Positions 35,401-45,168 are shown, counted from the first letter of the stretch. The stretch is DNA of 64,000 nucleotides from Mya arenaria (GCF_026914265.1 NC_069135.1:60316738-60380737), one strand, 5' to 3'. The notes: a model not told the origin generated them from the letters alone. Made by a program: numbers and translations.

Positions 35401-36429
35401 GCACCAAAATGACATAAGATTTCTTCAATTAACACAACATATATTTGTATAAAAAATATCATTATTTCAAATGAAATTTATCCACCAATAAATTCTAATA
35501 AATTATATAATACAACTATACATTATAGTCCTGCCCTGCTGAGAGATGATGGGTATAATTGGTCTTTATCCTTACATGATTAATAAGAAAAAAATAAAGA
35601 AAAGATGAGAAATAGTGATGTTTAACCTTTTAACGCTTTTTAAAGTGTTTTCCTAGCTGATGCGATGGTGAGGAAGTAGAGCTGTATGGCCCACCTTACC
35701 CACAGATACAGCTTAGTTATAATTATGAGCCTTTCTTTTTGAATGTTTACAAACACACACAAAAGATGAGAAATAGTGATGTTTAACCTTTTTGCATAGT
35801 ATTTCAGGCAGATGGGATGGTTATTAAGTTTATTACCCCGCCCTGCTCACAGGAGACAGATTTCAGCATACATGTAGTCATTATTGTGCATCTTTCTAGT
35901 GTTAAAAAAAAACACAAAAAGAGAAAAAGTGATGTTTATTAACCTTTTCGCATTGTTTTTTTTTTCCACACAGATGGGATGTTGATTAAGGAGGGGTTTA
36001 AAGCCCCACCCTCCTCACAGAAGACTGATACGGCAAAGTCATAATGATGAGTCTTTCTACTCAAGTGTTTAAAAACACATAAAGAAAGATGAGAAATATT
36101 GACGTTTAATCTTTTAACATAGTTTTTCAGGCAGAGTGGGTAGTAAGGAAGGGGTGATTTAAAGCCCCGCCCAGCTCGCAGAAGACAGATATGGCAAAGT
36201 CATACTTATAGATCTCTCTTCCAGAGTGATTTAGGCAAAATTATCAATTGATTAGAAATAGTGATGTTTAACCTTTTAACCTGTTGTTTTTTAGGCTGAT
36301 GGGACAGTCAGAGAAGGAGGGGTGTATAGCCCCGCCCTGCTGACGGAGGACAGTCACAGCATGGCGGAACTGTTGGGGCTTTCTCCACAGGAGATTAAGG
36401 AAAAGCAAAAACTGGAGGAGAAATTATGA
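16188..36429 (+). CDS. FBH1: F-box DNA helicase 1 (FBH1/FBXO18)
   Basis: Nineteen exons: 16188-17462, 17858-17985, 19905-20028, 20632-20825, 22083-22205, 22626-22723, 23371-23449, 23686-23775, 25008-25227, 26613-26778, 27649-27785, 28715-28814, 29669-29793, 30135-30210, 31530-31718, 33159-33359, 33697-33806, 34803-34928, 36295-36429. All junctions are GT-AG with matching phases, giving 1231 residues. Order: disordered N-terminus with basic clusters and a PIP-like QGSIMNFI (167-174); F-box (389-425); Q-motif LTHEQ; Walker A AGTGKT (647-652); DEAQD (825-829); motif [20 protein letters not shown] (879-882); motif [11 protein letters not shown]; motif [12 protein letters not shown] (1119-1128). 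Known role: a UvrD-type 3'-5' helicase and SCF adaptor that limits RAD51 at stalled forks. All helicase motifs look intact. Start: the ATG at 16188; the frame is open a little upstream without ATG. Possible poly(A) signal at 36875-36880. Confidence 0.93.
17628..17760 (+). mobile_element. tRNA-derived SINE
   Basis: Box A-like TGTCTAGTGGT near 17637 and box B-like GGGTTCAAACCCC at 17688-17700, spaced as in a tRNA promoter, then a short non-tRNA tail. It sits in FBH1 intron 1. A real tRNA gene is unlikely because the arms do not pair around an anticodon. Confidence 0.6.
18054..18996. mobile_element. Non-autonomous DNA transposon in FBH1 intron 2
   Basis: Inverted termini of about 35 bp: TTAGGCCTAAACAAATAAAT plus TGTGTGGTTCGGGT on the left, and the near-complement ending at 18996. 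The interior of about 870 bp has no transposase frame. Superfamily not assigned. Confidence 0.7.
19710..19816 (+). mobile_element. SINE tail fragment
   Basis: GTGAGTTTGGTTTGTGGTCA, CAAGCCGGACAA and AAGACCACACTCT are shared, in opposite orientation, with 21300-21400. Only the 3' part of the SINE is present. Confidence 0.6.
21300..21467 (-). mobile_element. tRNA-derived SINE
   Basis: On the minus strand the order is a box A-like TAGCGCTGTGGTTAGCGAAC, box B GAGTTCGATTCCC, then the tail shared with 19710-19816. It sits in FBH1 intron 4. Confidence 0.7.
21566..22019. mobile_element. Probable MITE with TGTTTCCGGT ends
   Basis: TGTTTCCGGT at 21566-21575 and its complement at 22010-22019. Weaker similarity continues inward (AAAAATCC, CATGTAAG). 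It has no coding capacity and lies in FBH1 intron 4 just before exon 5. Confidence 0.5.
22846..23036 (+). mobile_element. Partial MITE of the GGACTAGACACC family
   Basis: Its 3' half matches 38385-38497, ending TGTGTCTAGTCCCTTTAA. Inside, 22870-22946 is a run of about five 17-18 bp units of the form TTATTGGCAAAATGCA. Confidence 0.55.
23371..23449 (+). CDS. FBH1: FBH1 exon 7: Walker A
   Basis: The GTGKT loop is split by intron 6 after the first base of its Gly codon (A G|T G K T). Lys651 of the model is the nucleotide-binding lysine. Confidence 0.92.
24244..24703. mobile_element. MITE of the GGACTAGACACC family
   Basis: Left end AGGGACTAGACACCAGATG, right end CTGGTCCCTTTAA. About 460 bp with no coding capacity, in FBH1 intron 8. 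Relatives: 22846-23036 (part), 36990-37100 (part), 38102-38497. Confidence 0.65.
25380..25680 (+). repeat. AGGTCA-type modular repeat fragment
   Basis: Contains ACAAGGTCATTAGGTCAAAT and, at 25575-25680, about 2.5 units of a 48 bp tandem with GTGTGAGTATGGGTCATCTT. It lies in FBH1 intron 9. Confidence 0.6.
25721..26090. mobile_element. MITE with CATACATGCCATA ends
   Basis: Left CATACATGCCATAT, right TATGGCATGTATG. The interior is rich in CCCC and GGGG blocks (CCCCGGAATTT repeated). It has no coding capacity and lies in FBH1 intron 9. Confidence 0.6.
26613..26778 (+). CDS. FBH1: FBH1 exon 10: Walker B
   Basis: Encodes CILIDEAQD, the DExx motif of UvrD-type helicases (Asp825-Asp829). Acceptor TTTTAAAG, donor GTAATG. 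Confidence 0.92.
26907..27212 (-). other. Unrecognised open frame within FBH1 intron 10
   Basis: 101 codons on the strand opposite FBH1, with mixed coding-like composition but no motif I recognise. It may be a transposon fragment or chance. Confidence 0.2.
27649..27785 (+). CDS. FBH1: FBH1 exon 11: helicase motif III
   Basis: Encodes [16 protein letters not shown], which couples ATP hydrolysis to DNA binding in the family. Phase 1 in, phase 0 out, donor GTAAGC. Its 3' half is the source of the decayed tandem copies that follow. Confidence 0.92.
27848..28281 (+). pseudogene. Tandem copies of the 3' half of FBH1 exon 11
   Basis: Units start near 27848, 27977, 28106 and 28223 and repeat the sequence from CCTCATCAGCAG through the donor CTCACTCAGGTAAG and the following intron. 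The first copy has a TGA where SFRG should be. The second keeps [19 protein letters not shown] and would enter in frame (72 bp, phase 0) if AACAG were used as acceptor. The last two are degraded and shortened. Probably unused, but not proven. Confidence 0.75.
28715..28814 (+). CDS. FBH1: FBH1 exon 12: helicase motif IV
   Basis: Starts SFRFGPEIA, the motif IV signature, with acceptor TTTTTTCAG and donor GTAAGT. Confidence 0.9.
29180..29330 (+). mobile_element. Degraded tRNA-like SINE, possible
   Basis: A box A-like GTGGCTCTGTGGTTGGATG and a decayed box B GGGTTTGATACCA. It lies in FBH1 intron 12. Weak case. Confidence 0.3.
30212..31515 (+). repeat. Large minisatellite in FBH1 intron 14
   Basis: About 35 units of 38 bp built on GTTTCACTTTGTTTGTATCA plus TTCAACTGAGCGTTACCA, with a shorter variant of about 32 bp starting ACACGTTTG. 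From 30833 the long and short forms alternate in a fixed set of three, giving a 108 bp higher-order period (30833, 30941, 31049). Units decay toward the 3' end. The long open frames (for example 30735-31541) come from this repeat. Confidence 0.92.
31719..33158 (+). other. FBH1 intron 15
   Basis: AT-rich. No repeat with clear ends is seen. Two fragments around 31855 and 32280 share CATGGAA(A) and GGAAAAGTCATGGAAT wording, so they may be parts of an old repeat. Confidence 0.4.
33159..33359 (+). CDS. FBH1: FBH1 exon 16: helicase motif V
   Basis: Encodes [14 protein letters not shown] followed by a Gly/Asp-rich loop. The donor is A|GTAGGT; the shared codon is completed by GC of the next exon, giving Ser. 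Confidence 0.9.
33395..33590 (+). repeat. 46 bp tandem repeat in FBH1 intron 16
   Basis: About four to five units of TTGAGGTTTGATAATTATTA plus GCTGTTAGAACC. Confidence 0.85.
33697..33806 (+). CDS. FBH1: FBH1 exon 17: helicase motif VI
   Basis: Encodes [14 protein letters not shown], with the conserved arginine of motif VI. It ends in phase 0 with donor GTGAGA. Confidence 0.9.
35528..36294 (+). pseudogene. Array of decayed copies of the FBH1 terminal exon
   Basis: Units near 35528 (partial), 35650, 35805, 35975 and 36128 repeat the intron end (GTGATGTTTAACCTTTT...CAG) and the first 60-70 bp of the last exon (GCAGATGGGATGGT, AGGAGGGGT, GCCCCGCCCTGCTCACAG). Period about 150-165 bp. Each keeps an acceptor-like CAG but loses the frame. 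The functional copy is 36295-36429. Confidence 0.8.
36295..36429 (+). CDS. FBH1: FBH1 terminal exon
   Basis: Phase 0 start after TTTTTTAG and 44 codons to TGA at 36427-36429. It encodes a short tail ending in a Lys/Glu-rich helix ([12 protein letters not shown]). Chosen over the upstream decayed copies because only this one stays open to a helical end. Confidence 0.85.
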   Translation, partial: ADGTVREGGVYSPALLTEDSHSMAELLGLSPQEIKEKQKLEEKL

Positions 36430-36554
36430 TCCCACCATACTAAGGTGTCCAGCTGAAATCAAAACAAACATGGAGTGGGACTTGTTTAAATTTGTGATGT
36501 GTTATACATGTAGTTGAAGTTGACATCAAAGACTGTACCGCTATATTCTCACTG

Positions 36555-38070
36555 TCATTATGAAACAATTCGTTTTACACGAGAGTACCAAATTCAGTGC
36601 ATGCTCATGTGTTACTTTTATCTGTCATTTTCTGTGTTTTTGGTGCTACTATTATGACAGTATAGTGGTATATGGTGTTTCATTTGAATGTTTCGATGTT
36701 TAAAGATATTGTGTTTACAATCTACATTTGTATTTATTTATTAATGAAAATATTAAATGAAAATATAATTATTGTACGTTTAAAACCAAGTGGGGTGTTC
36801 CTCCAGTATTTACTTGGGGTATTATTGGCAATATCTTATATTGTATGGTAGCAGTTGGTTCTACTTGACTGAATAATAAATAAGGGATTGTCATTAGTTG
36901 TCTTGTACAGTATAACAGCACACAGTTTAAGAGAATTTTATACCAAAAAACGCTTAAATACTTACTTTTCACATGCATCTTACCAGCTCGCTAGACTAGT
37001 CACCAGATGATACCATGGAAAAAAAATTAAAATCCCAGTAAATTTTAAATAAAATGTGTCGATATATGTATCTGTACAAATCACGTGACTTTCACAAGCT
37101 AAATATACACACTATAAACTCGTTTTACACGAGAGTGCCTAATTCAGTGCACGTTCATGTGTTACTATTATGACTATTATCAATTTCTGTGTTTTAGCGT
37201 TAGTATGTAAAAGTGACATGGTGGGTCATTTGAATATTTCGATGTTTAAAGACCGACCGGTCTGTTCAACCAAATTTTCATTTATTTATTAACGAAAAAA
37301 ATGATTTGTAAGTTTATAAAACAAGAGGGGTATTCCTAGAGTATTATCCTAGAGTACAATAGGCAAGATTTTATATCGTATGGTAGAATTTGGTTCTACC
37401 TGACGGAGGGAATTTTCTCCCACCTCAGATAAGTAGATCCAATAATTTAACCATGCTAGATATTCTTATCTTGCCCACGGGCGAAGATAAAATGCCCGTA
37501 TGGAATTCCTTTTTAATGGGCACCACTTTGTAATTACCTTCCTTGTTGAAGACTGTCGTCAGTAGCATCAAAGAAATTTCGTCTTATGGTAATATTTAGA
37601 ACGCTTATTAATTATTTCTCGCTTCAAATGTCACCATAAAACACTTTTCACGCACCATTCAATAAATAATGCTTCATTCTCCTTAGAACTATTTAAAAGG
37701 ACCGATTTGACTATTAACATTAACTCGATCACTGCGCGCATATCCATGACAACCATGTGCTATCGCATATCCTTACGCAATTATTTTTACAAAGCACAAA
37801 CGAGTTCCAGCAAAAAATACATTTTTACTTAATTTTGTTTAACTGAGGTGGGAGAAAAAGCATCTACCATAGCCGCTCGGTAAACCTCGTTTTCGCAAAA
37901 CACCCTACGCTCGGGTCGGAATGAACCTATCTTACACTCTCGGCCATGGAAGATACTTATAGTCTTTAATTATCTTGTACAGGACATGTATAACAGCACG
38001 CAGTTTATAAAAATGTATTTCATAACCATCTTAAATGTTTATTTTTTCACATGCACCTAACCAGCTCGCT
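36555..38070 (+). repeat. Local tandem duplication downstream of FBH1
   Basis: 36567-37000 is repeated, with insertions, at 37118-38060: CGTTTTACACGAGAGT, ATTTCGATGTTTAAAG, ATAACAGCACGCAGTTTA and TTTCACATGCA recur in order. The segmental copy at 54800-54960 contains the first part once. Confidence 0.7.
37410..37860. mobile_element. Element with CTCCCACCTCAG inverted ends
   Basis: TTTTCTCCCACCTCAG near 37414 and CTGAGGTGGGAGAAAA near 37843. It lies inside the second unit of the local duplication and is absent from the first. It has no coding capacity. Confidence 0.55.
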
Positions 38071-38101
38071 GCCGTACATGTGTGATATTGATCATATAGT
38101 T

Positions 38102-38497
38102 AAAGGGACAAGACACCAGATGATACCATTGCAAGAATAAAAATTGTCAAAAACTTAAATAAAATTAATATCGTTGTGCGCGTTACGATTACTTACTGAT
38201 GTTTCACATCGCTTACGACGCATGTCTCTTTCGCAGTTTTTCCAATTCGAAACTTACAATGGTTTGTCTACTACGTAAATCCTAGTCATTTTAAAAATAG
38301 CGTCGGTATATGTGTCTGTACTAATCGCGTGACTTTAACATGCTAAATTTACACACTATAAACAATCAAATAGTCGTTTAATCATGTAAAATGATGTATT
38401 TTTGGCTTCATTCTAGTTCGTATTTATCATTCTAGGCTTGTTTTGAAGATATACTATATTTTCCGATTTTGGGACCATCCGGTGTCTAGTCCTTTTA
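38102..38497. mobile_element. MITE of the GGACTAGACACC family
   Basis: Left TTAAAGGGACAAGACACCAG, right CCGGTGTCTAGTCCTTTTAA. About 396 bp with no coding capacity; same family as 24244-24703. Confidence 0.7.
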
Positions 38498-38499
38498 AA

Positions 38500-40095
38500 T
38501 TTCTTGAATGGGCAGTATTGGCATCTTGCGAAATAAATAAAAATACAAAGAAAACTATGTAATAATTTAAACTAAACTGGAAATTTTAAACTAATAAGAA
38601 GGGCTGGGTGAGTGAGCCCATTCCAAGTCAATAAGATTTTAGAGAATATGTTCCAACTGACATCAAATCAAATCTCATCGTTGTTAAGTTTTTCATATTC
38701 AATTCTTAACGATAAAGAATGTGACTTGTACTAATTGAAGGTCGATTTCATAGGCCAGAAACTCAATTTTAAGTTGTGATACTGTAATGGTTAACCTACA
38801 CGTGTATAGGCTTTTAATGCCAACAAGTTGCCTTATGTAAACTCAATCTGGGACCAATAATCAAGCTCCCAGACTTCACGAAGACAACATCTTGTTCACG
38901 TATCAAAGCTTGTTTGCGCGATTTGGAGCTTTTTCATTATCACCATATTGCAGTGTTAGTATTATCAGGTGTTCATCAACATGTCTTGTAACTCCTAAGC
39001 CATGGTCTTAATATGTTTTGCGAATATTTTAGTCTTCGTTTTTTAAGCATGGTAGACACAGAGGGGGGACTTGTTCGGCGTCGTCGGTTAAGTAAAATGT
39101 TTTATGAATACCGGCCAAGAGTTCAGTAAAGTTAACAGTCGCCCATGTTAGGTAACAAAATCAAACTGTTTTGATCAGTATCCCTGTTATGTTGCATCGA
39201 AGCGCATACTAAACTGCAAGCGGGAACCAAGTCGCAAACGTTAGTGGCAAGGTTATTCATAACGTATCTAAAGTCATAACTTTTAATTAGTCATTTTTCC
39301 AAATATATTTTTGTAAATTTAAAAAAAAATACTACAGGCGATATCATAAAAGTATGTACATAACATAAGATTGATATATAATATCATATGACCGGTGAAA
39401 TACATAACTTAGAAGGTTATGAAGAAGAAGGTTTCTTTCACATCCAATAAGCCATGAGGACAAACACAACACATGTATTTACGAATATTTACAATGGTAC
39501 TTACACATACATGTTTAGGAGAAGGCACACAATATTTGCTTTGAAGAAAATATTATTACTTATCATTGTAAGTAAGTTGTAAAACATTGTTATAGATATA
39601 ACTGTTAATAATGCTTCCATTTCCAAGCTCTTTTAGTTGTTTGCATGCCTCGCTATTTTGTTATGTAAATATGTATAATGTACACAATGCGCATAAAATA
39701 GGAAAAGAAAATTCAGGAAAATAAACATTTAAAAGATTTATTGAGCATTGTAGTGTGTATCTATTAGTTAAATTTTGCCCTAGATGTAACAGTGACACAA
39801 CATGTATGTGAAGAGTTTACTGACGGGATTATACATTAACTTGGAAATTTGCATATATTTATGATATAACGTCTTTTAAGAGGTAGGCGGATTCTGAAGG
39901 CCGGAAGAAGCTTCTGCCGTTGGCGGATGCAGAAGGTCGGAAGTAGCTTCTGATCAATGTTATTTAATTGATTAATACAAATGTATTGGTAAACGCATAG
40001 TAAGACATGGATGATTACAAAATGATCTTTTGAAGTGTTCTTCGTTCATTGGTCAGTCTCGTGAGTCACCGCCGCACATGCTTTGGCGTGATTCT
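38500..40095. other. Intergenic between FBH1 and the GPCR
   Basis: No gene seen. It aligns loosely to 54960-58706 of copy 2, which carries three extra insertions. Near 39900 there is a short duplicated phrase GAAGGCCGGAAGAAGCTTCT / GAAGGTCGGAAGTAGCTTCT. Confidence 0.5.
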
Positions 40096-41390
40096 TCATT
40101 CTTGGATACGTTGAGCCGACGGTTGCCGTCCATGACCAATTATCGTAGTCGAGATCGCACGAGAGGAAAGCGCCAGGCTGCTCAGACGCTTGCTTCTCCT
40201 TGATGTCCTCGATAATTCGGAAGTACGTGACTGGCGTGCGCGACCTTCATGTGCCTGAGACACCACGATGTTGTAGACTTCAATCCGCATCTCATCAGCG
40301 CGTGAGCGGAGCGCGGGGCTGCATGGCGCCACGATTGACAGGAGGTACAGACGACTCTCCTCAAACCAGAAGGCGAACACCGCGCCGTGGACGGCAACGA
40401 CTAGCAGACGAGAACACAAAGCGCACGTTGCGAGAAACGCCCTGTCACTGAACAGTCCCCAGTGCGTGGAGAGGACAGAAAACAGGGCTCCCATGAGCAG
40501 TGTGGGGTAGAACAAAAACAGGGTCGCCGATACGCGCGTATCCATGACGTCATTCGCGTATGTCTGGGGAAGTCCCATACGAGTTATTCTACGAATATGT
40601 TTGCATTTGTTGTTAATCAGTTCATACACGACCTGTACAAAGCACGCAGTCGCAGACGAGCAAATTGCGATATGAGCGCCCAGAACCAGCAAGGTTTTGT
40701 TTATGAAGCATGCGTCATAAATACCTGTCTTCAGGCAAACAACGAACCGGAACATGGCATATATCATCACTTCCGTTATAAGAATTCCTACAGTCGCACC
40801 AGCGGTGATATTACCCTTGTTGCTACAGGCAATGTATTTTAGCGGAAGCTTGAGGGCGATCAAACGCTCGAAGGCTATCAGTAATGTGACTGTGTTCACG
40901 AAAAGTAGCCCAAGACCGCCGACATCCCTGAAGTAGCCGTTTTCCGACGCCAGCAGCCACGGCTCCAAGCCGCTTCCGGCGACGACTGCGACATCAATCC
41001 CTAAGAGCACCCAGGCGAGTATCTTAAACGGTTCCGGAAGTTTGCTGGAGAATCGTAATGCGCATAATGCCATGACGAGCACGACCAATAACAGTGCGCA
41101 TATTATCAGTAACACCATCTGATGGCTTCCGCTCATGGGAAATAGGACTTCAGCGTCGACGACCCCTGAGTCTTCATACGTCGGGATAACGTGTTGTCCA
41201 TTGCTTGTCGAGCTTATGTTACTGGTATTCCCTGGTGTATTCGAAGCTGTAAATGAAAATTAACAGAAGTTTTGCAATTACATGTATAACACTCAAAGCG
41301 TATCACGTATGTTTTTTCGGTCATTTTAATTTGAAGAATGATTTCATCGCGCGTTAAATTCAGTATATAAGTAAATACATTCTTACCCAT
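40096..41390 (-). CDS. Orphan rhodopsin-like seven-transmembrane receptor
   Basis: Two exons: 41390-41387 holds only ATG plus one base before donor GTAAGA, and 41246-40096 carries the rest. The phase fits (G|CT gives Ala), giving 384 residues. Seen: a short extracellular N-terminus with Asn-X-Ser/Thr sites (NTS, NIS, near residues 6-11); seven hydrophobic segments; an ERLIALKLPLKY sequence after the third, in the position of the DRY motif of class A receptors; and a basic Ser/Arg-rich C-terminus of about 80 residues. TM7 lacks NPxxY and TM6 lacks CWxP, so it is a divergent member. A plasma-membrane receptor is likely; ligand unknown. Without the first exon, the ATG at 41136 would lose the glycosylation sites. 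Confidence 0.75.
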
Positions 41391-41399
41391 GTCGTCTAA

Positions 41400-42640
41400 C
41401 CGCACCGCTGGTCAAGCTCGTATTCCTTGTTTGTTATATTATTTTCGCACAATGAAGCACGTGGCTTGTACAAGCGATTCTTGCTAAATACGTATTAGCA
41501 GTTTCCACCTTTTACGTAGATACGTTCTAAATATACTGTTACAGCTATTCGCGACCTTTTTGTTTTTAAAAAGGGCACATTATAGGTAATCAATAGATAA
41601 ATGTATTTTTAATGCATTATAATGCTTCAGAAATATAAGCCTATGTAAATGGGTTTTTCCAATTAATAGCAACGTGGCCACAAATACCCCAGGTCAGAAA
41701 GCGCCAAACTATCGCTTATATGTTTATTCTTATCTATACAAAGGGTTTAATTAGAGTGAACTTTATACCGAATAAAATTTAACGAAAAAGCTAAGTTGCC
41801 TTAAAAGACGGCATGTTTTTGAATTTTACGTCCAAAATTGGTTAAAAAAACAACTAAACTTCCAATAACAATAACTAATATCTAAAGTGGATTTTTGGTC
41901 TTTTATTCGATTTGTTTGTAATTGGGAAAAAATATCTTTTTAAACGAAACGAAAATAGTATGGGTGACAAGACTTCGAAATTAAACATTACGGCCATTAT
42001 ACCATGATTATAAAATACATCAACATATGACATATTTGGCAGTTAAAACCTAATATACTTCAGTTAAACACAATTCCTTCATTTTCTGTCTGATTCATAA
42101 TGTTCATATTCTTGAGAACCCCATACAATATATGCGCCCTGACCGTTCCCTTTTCTGCAACACTCTGCCCTTTTTAAACCTGGCTAAAACCAATACGCAC
42201 TAACTCGTTTTCGGATAAAAAACGCAAGATCAATTGATTAACAAGGTCACCTGGACTTTCACTTATGTGATGGCATTTTGACATCTTAAAAACGCATTGT
42301 AAACATCCCGTGATAATGCCAATTTCGCTACGAAGAAGCCGTAATTAAGTGACCAACTGCATTGTTAACGCCAATGCAAGTTGAGGTCTTCAAAAACGCT
42401 ATTTGGGCAAAAATGAACATTTGCTGAAGGGTTCTAATTTATGGAATTTTAGTTTCAACACTCCAAAATGAATTGCCTCACTTTACTTCGTCATCAAAAA
42501 GTGCATTTTACCAAAACATGGGCAAACCTTAATTGCGTGTTTCTGGGGCACGACTAAGGTAGTTTATTGAATCGTAGTCCTGGGCTTGTACCAATTGCTT
42601 GTTTCAATAACTTATCTAGAAGATTCACATAAGAAAAATA
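41400..42640. other. Intergenic between GPCR and HSP70
   Basis: No gene seen. It is alignable with 59990-61300 in copy 2. Runs such as ATCCCGTGATAATGCCAATT and CTACGAAGAAGCCGTAATTA are unchanged or nearly so, while surrounding bases have drifted. Confidence 0.5.
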
Positions 42641-42982
42641 TATAATTTTCAGGATTTATTTCCAACAATTTTAACAATTATATAAAAATGAACACATTGG
42701 ATTTCCATAAAAAAATAACAATACATGATATTCTATGTACAGTATTAACAAAACTTTTTACAAGCAATGTTTGCAAAATCAATTAAAATATAAGCAAGTT
42801 ATACTGATATGACTTTTTCAACGAATACAATTGTTTTTATGATCACTTTCGATGAACAACCTTTAATGAAACATTCTCACAAAAAATACTTTATACTTGT
42901 TTACATTTCGTATACTGTACTATGGCTTAATGTAAGCAATCAGCATACACGTAATTTGCAGTCTTTCAGCTTGTTTTAATAT

Positions 42983-44914
42983 CTAGTCCATCTCTTCCAC
43001 AGTAGGTCCCTGGTATCCGCCGGCTGGTTGACTTCCGGGGGTAGGACCACTTCCGGACGGTCTTGGCTTTTGGCCGCCATGGAGTTTCACCATTACAGGG
43101 GAGCACTGTTTCTGTAACTCGTCCAATCTGTGTTCAAACTCTTCCTTGTCCGCGAGTGAGTTACTGTCCATCCATTTCATACACTCGTCACACAGCCCGG
43201 TGACCTTGGTCTTGTCCTCAGCTGATACCTTACTCTCGTCCGCTTCTGAAACTGCCTGTTTTACACTGAACATGTAGTTTTCCAGTTTATTGCGAGCCTC
43301 AATTCTCTGGCGCTGTTTTTCATCTTCTTCTCTGTATTTTTCAGCGTCATTTACCATTCGTTCGATATCAGCTTTGGAGAGGCGACCGCTGTCGTTGGTG
43401 ATTGTAATGTTGTTACGTTTCTTGGTGCTTTTGTCTTCAGCTGAAACGTTCATAATGCCGTTAGCGTCGATGTCGAACGTCACTTCAATTTGTGGGACGC
43501 CCCTTGGCGCGGGCGGGATACCAGTAAGGTCAAAGCGTCCGAGCAGGTTGTTGTCTTTCGTCATGGCTCGCTCGCCTTCGTAAACCTGGATGGTTACCGC
43601 CGGCTGATTGTCGGAGTACGTCGTGAACGTTTGTGTTGCTTTAGTCGGAATCTTGGTGTTCCGCTCGATTATTTTCGTCATGACGCCGCCGGCCGTTTCG
43701 ATACCAAGGGAGAGTGGTGTCACGTCCACAAGAAGCACATCCTTGATAGCGTCTGACTTGTCCCCGGACAAGATTGCAGCTTGGACGGCGGCACCATACG
43801 CGACTGCTTCGTCTGGGTTAATGGATTTGTTCAACTCCTTGCCGTTCATGAAGTCTTTCAGCAGCTTCTGTATCCTGGGGATGCGCGTAGAGCCGCCGAC
43901 GAGAACCACCTCGTGAATCTTGGATTTGTCCAGCTTGGCGTCTCGGAGCGCCTTCTCCACCGGTTCCATTGTTGAACGGAACAGGTCGGCGCACAGCTCC
44001 TCAAACCGCGCACGGGAAATTTTGGTGTAGAAGTCAACCCCGTCAAACAGGGAGTCAATCTCGATACTGGCTTCTGTACTACTGGAAAGAGTCCTCTTAG
44101 CGCGTTCACAGGCGGTTCTCAGACGGCGAATGCTTCTGTTATTCTTGCTAATGTCCTTGCCGTTTTTCCGCTTGAACTCTTGTATGAAGTGGTTCACCAT
44201 CCTGTTATCGAAGTCCTCGCCTCCAAGATGTGTGTCGCCGGCCGTTGATCGAACCTCGAACAGTGAACCCTCGTCGATGGTAAGAATTGAGACGTCAAAC
44301 GTGCCACCACCAAGGTCAAAGATCAGCACGTTCTTTTCGCCGCCCAAGTTTTTATCAAGTCCGTACGCAAGAGCGGCGGCTGTGGGTTCATTAATAATTC
44401 TCATTACGTTAAGTCCCGCAATCGCGCCTGCGTCCTTTGTGGCGCGTCTTTGTGCATCGTTGAAATACGCTGGCACTGTGACGACGGCGTTCGTTACCTT
44501 TTTACCAAGGTACGCTTCCGCAGTCTCCCTCATCTTAGTAAGCACCATCGAGCTAATTTCTTCCGGCGCGAACGTTTTCGTCTCCCCTTTAAACTCCGCC
44601 TGGATTTTTGGTTTGCCTCCAGCGTTGATGACTTTGAACGGCCAGTGCTTCATGTCACTTTGGACACTTGAGTCAGTGAAATCCCGGCCGATCAAGCGCT
44701 TTGCATCGAAGATCGTGTTCTGCGGGTTCATGGCCGCCTGGTTTTTGGCGGCGTCCCCGATCAGCCGCTCGGAGTCCGTAAATGCAACATAGCTGGGCGT
44801 CGTCCGATTACCCTGATCGTTGGCGATGATCTCCACTTTCCCGTGCTGGAACACACCAACGCACGAGTAAGTCGTGCCCAAGTCAATTCCGATTGCTTGA
44901 CCATTTGCACTCAT
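42983..44914 (-). CDS. HSP70: Heat shock protein 70, intronless, copy 1
   Basis: 643 residues in a single open frame. Signatures: IDLGTTYS (10-17), [12 protein letters not shown] (about 198-209) and [16 protein letters not shown] (about 336-351), then the substrate-binding and lid domains. The C-terminus is GPTVEEMD. Known role: ATP-driven cytosolic/nuclear chaperone working with J-proteins and exchange factors. The lack of introns and the upstream TATA box and heat-shock elements mark an inducible member. Odd: the last residues are EEMD, where cytosolic HSP70s normally end EEVD, the dock for TPR co-chaperones. Copy 2 shares this. It differs from copy 2 at about ten residues. A TTTATT at 42655-42660 could be the poly(A) signal. 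Confidence 0.97.
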   Translation of the reverse strand: MSANGQAIGIDLGTTYSCVGVFQHGKVEIIANDQGNRTTPSYVAFTDSERLIGDAAKNQAAMNPQNTIFDAKRLIGRDFTDSSVQSDMKHWPFKVINAGGKPKIQAEFKGETKTFAPEEISSMVLTKMRETAEAYLGKKVTNAVVTVPAYFNDAQRRATKDAGAIAGLNVMRIINEPTAAALAYGLDKNLGGEKNVLIFDLGGGTFDVSILTIDEGSLFEVRSTAGDTHLGGEDFDNRMVNHFIQEFKRKNGKDISKNNRSIRRLRTACERAKRTLSSSTEASIEIDSLFDGVDFYTKISRARFEELCADLFRSTMEPVEKALRDAKLDKSKIHEVVLVGGSTRIPRIQKLLKDFMNGKELNKSINPDEAVAYGAAVQAAILSGDKSDAIKDVLLVDVTPLSLGIETAGGVMTKIIERNTKIPTKATQTFTTYSDNQPAVTIQVYEGERAMTKDNNLLGRFDLTGIPPAPRGVPQIEVTFDIDANGIMNVSAEDKSTKKRNNITITNDSGRLSKADIERMVNDAEKYREEDEKQRQRIEARNKLENYMFSVKQAVSEADESKVSAEDKTKVTGLCDECMKWMDSNSLADKEEFEHRLDELQKQCSPVMVKLHGGQKPRPSGSGPTPGSQPAGGYQGPTVEEMD

Positions 44915-45076
44915 TTTTCCTCTTGTTTAGTTTTTTGTCGATATGTATTTGATAAAATAGTCAGTAACTTTTTTATAAGTATATAAGTAACGTTTAGAAG
45001 TTTCCTTGTGTTATTCTATTTCGTCTTTCTCACTCTCTTAAATTTGTATTTATGCCGAGCTTCGGAGTCGCGCGGG

Positions 45077-45084
45077 CTTATATA
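45077..45084 (-). promoter_or_regulatory. TATA box of HSP70 copy 1
   Basis: TATATAAG on the minus strand, about 165 bp upstream of the ATG and just downstream of the heat-shock elements. The same string is at 63717-63724. Confidence 0.8.
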
Positions 45085-45093
45085 GTCGAATAA

Positions 45094-45168
45094 GAAGTTT
45101 CTGCGCTTTTCATGAAAGTTCGTTCTAAAAATAACACTCCATCTCGCACATGTAGGAATATTCTAGAT
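45094..45168 (-). promoter_or_regulatory. Heat-shock element cluster of HSP70 copy 1
   Basis: Three HSF-type sites: GAAgtTTC at 45094-45101, the perfect three-unit TTCatGAAagTTC at 45109-45121, and GAAtaTTCtaGAT at 45156-45168. All lie upstream of the TATA box, as expected for HSF1 control. Confidence 0.85.

Noticed and set aside
44130..44792. A 220-codon open frame opposite HSP70 (and its counterpart 62767-63300)
   Set aside because: It is the antisense shadow of a conserved coding sequence; the composition is explained by HSP70 codon use.
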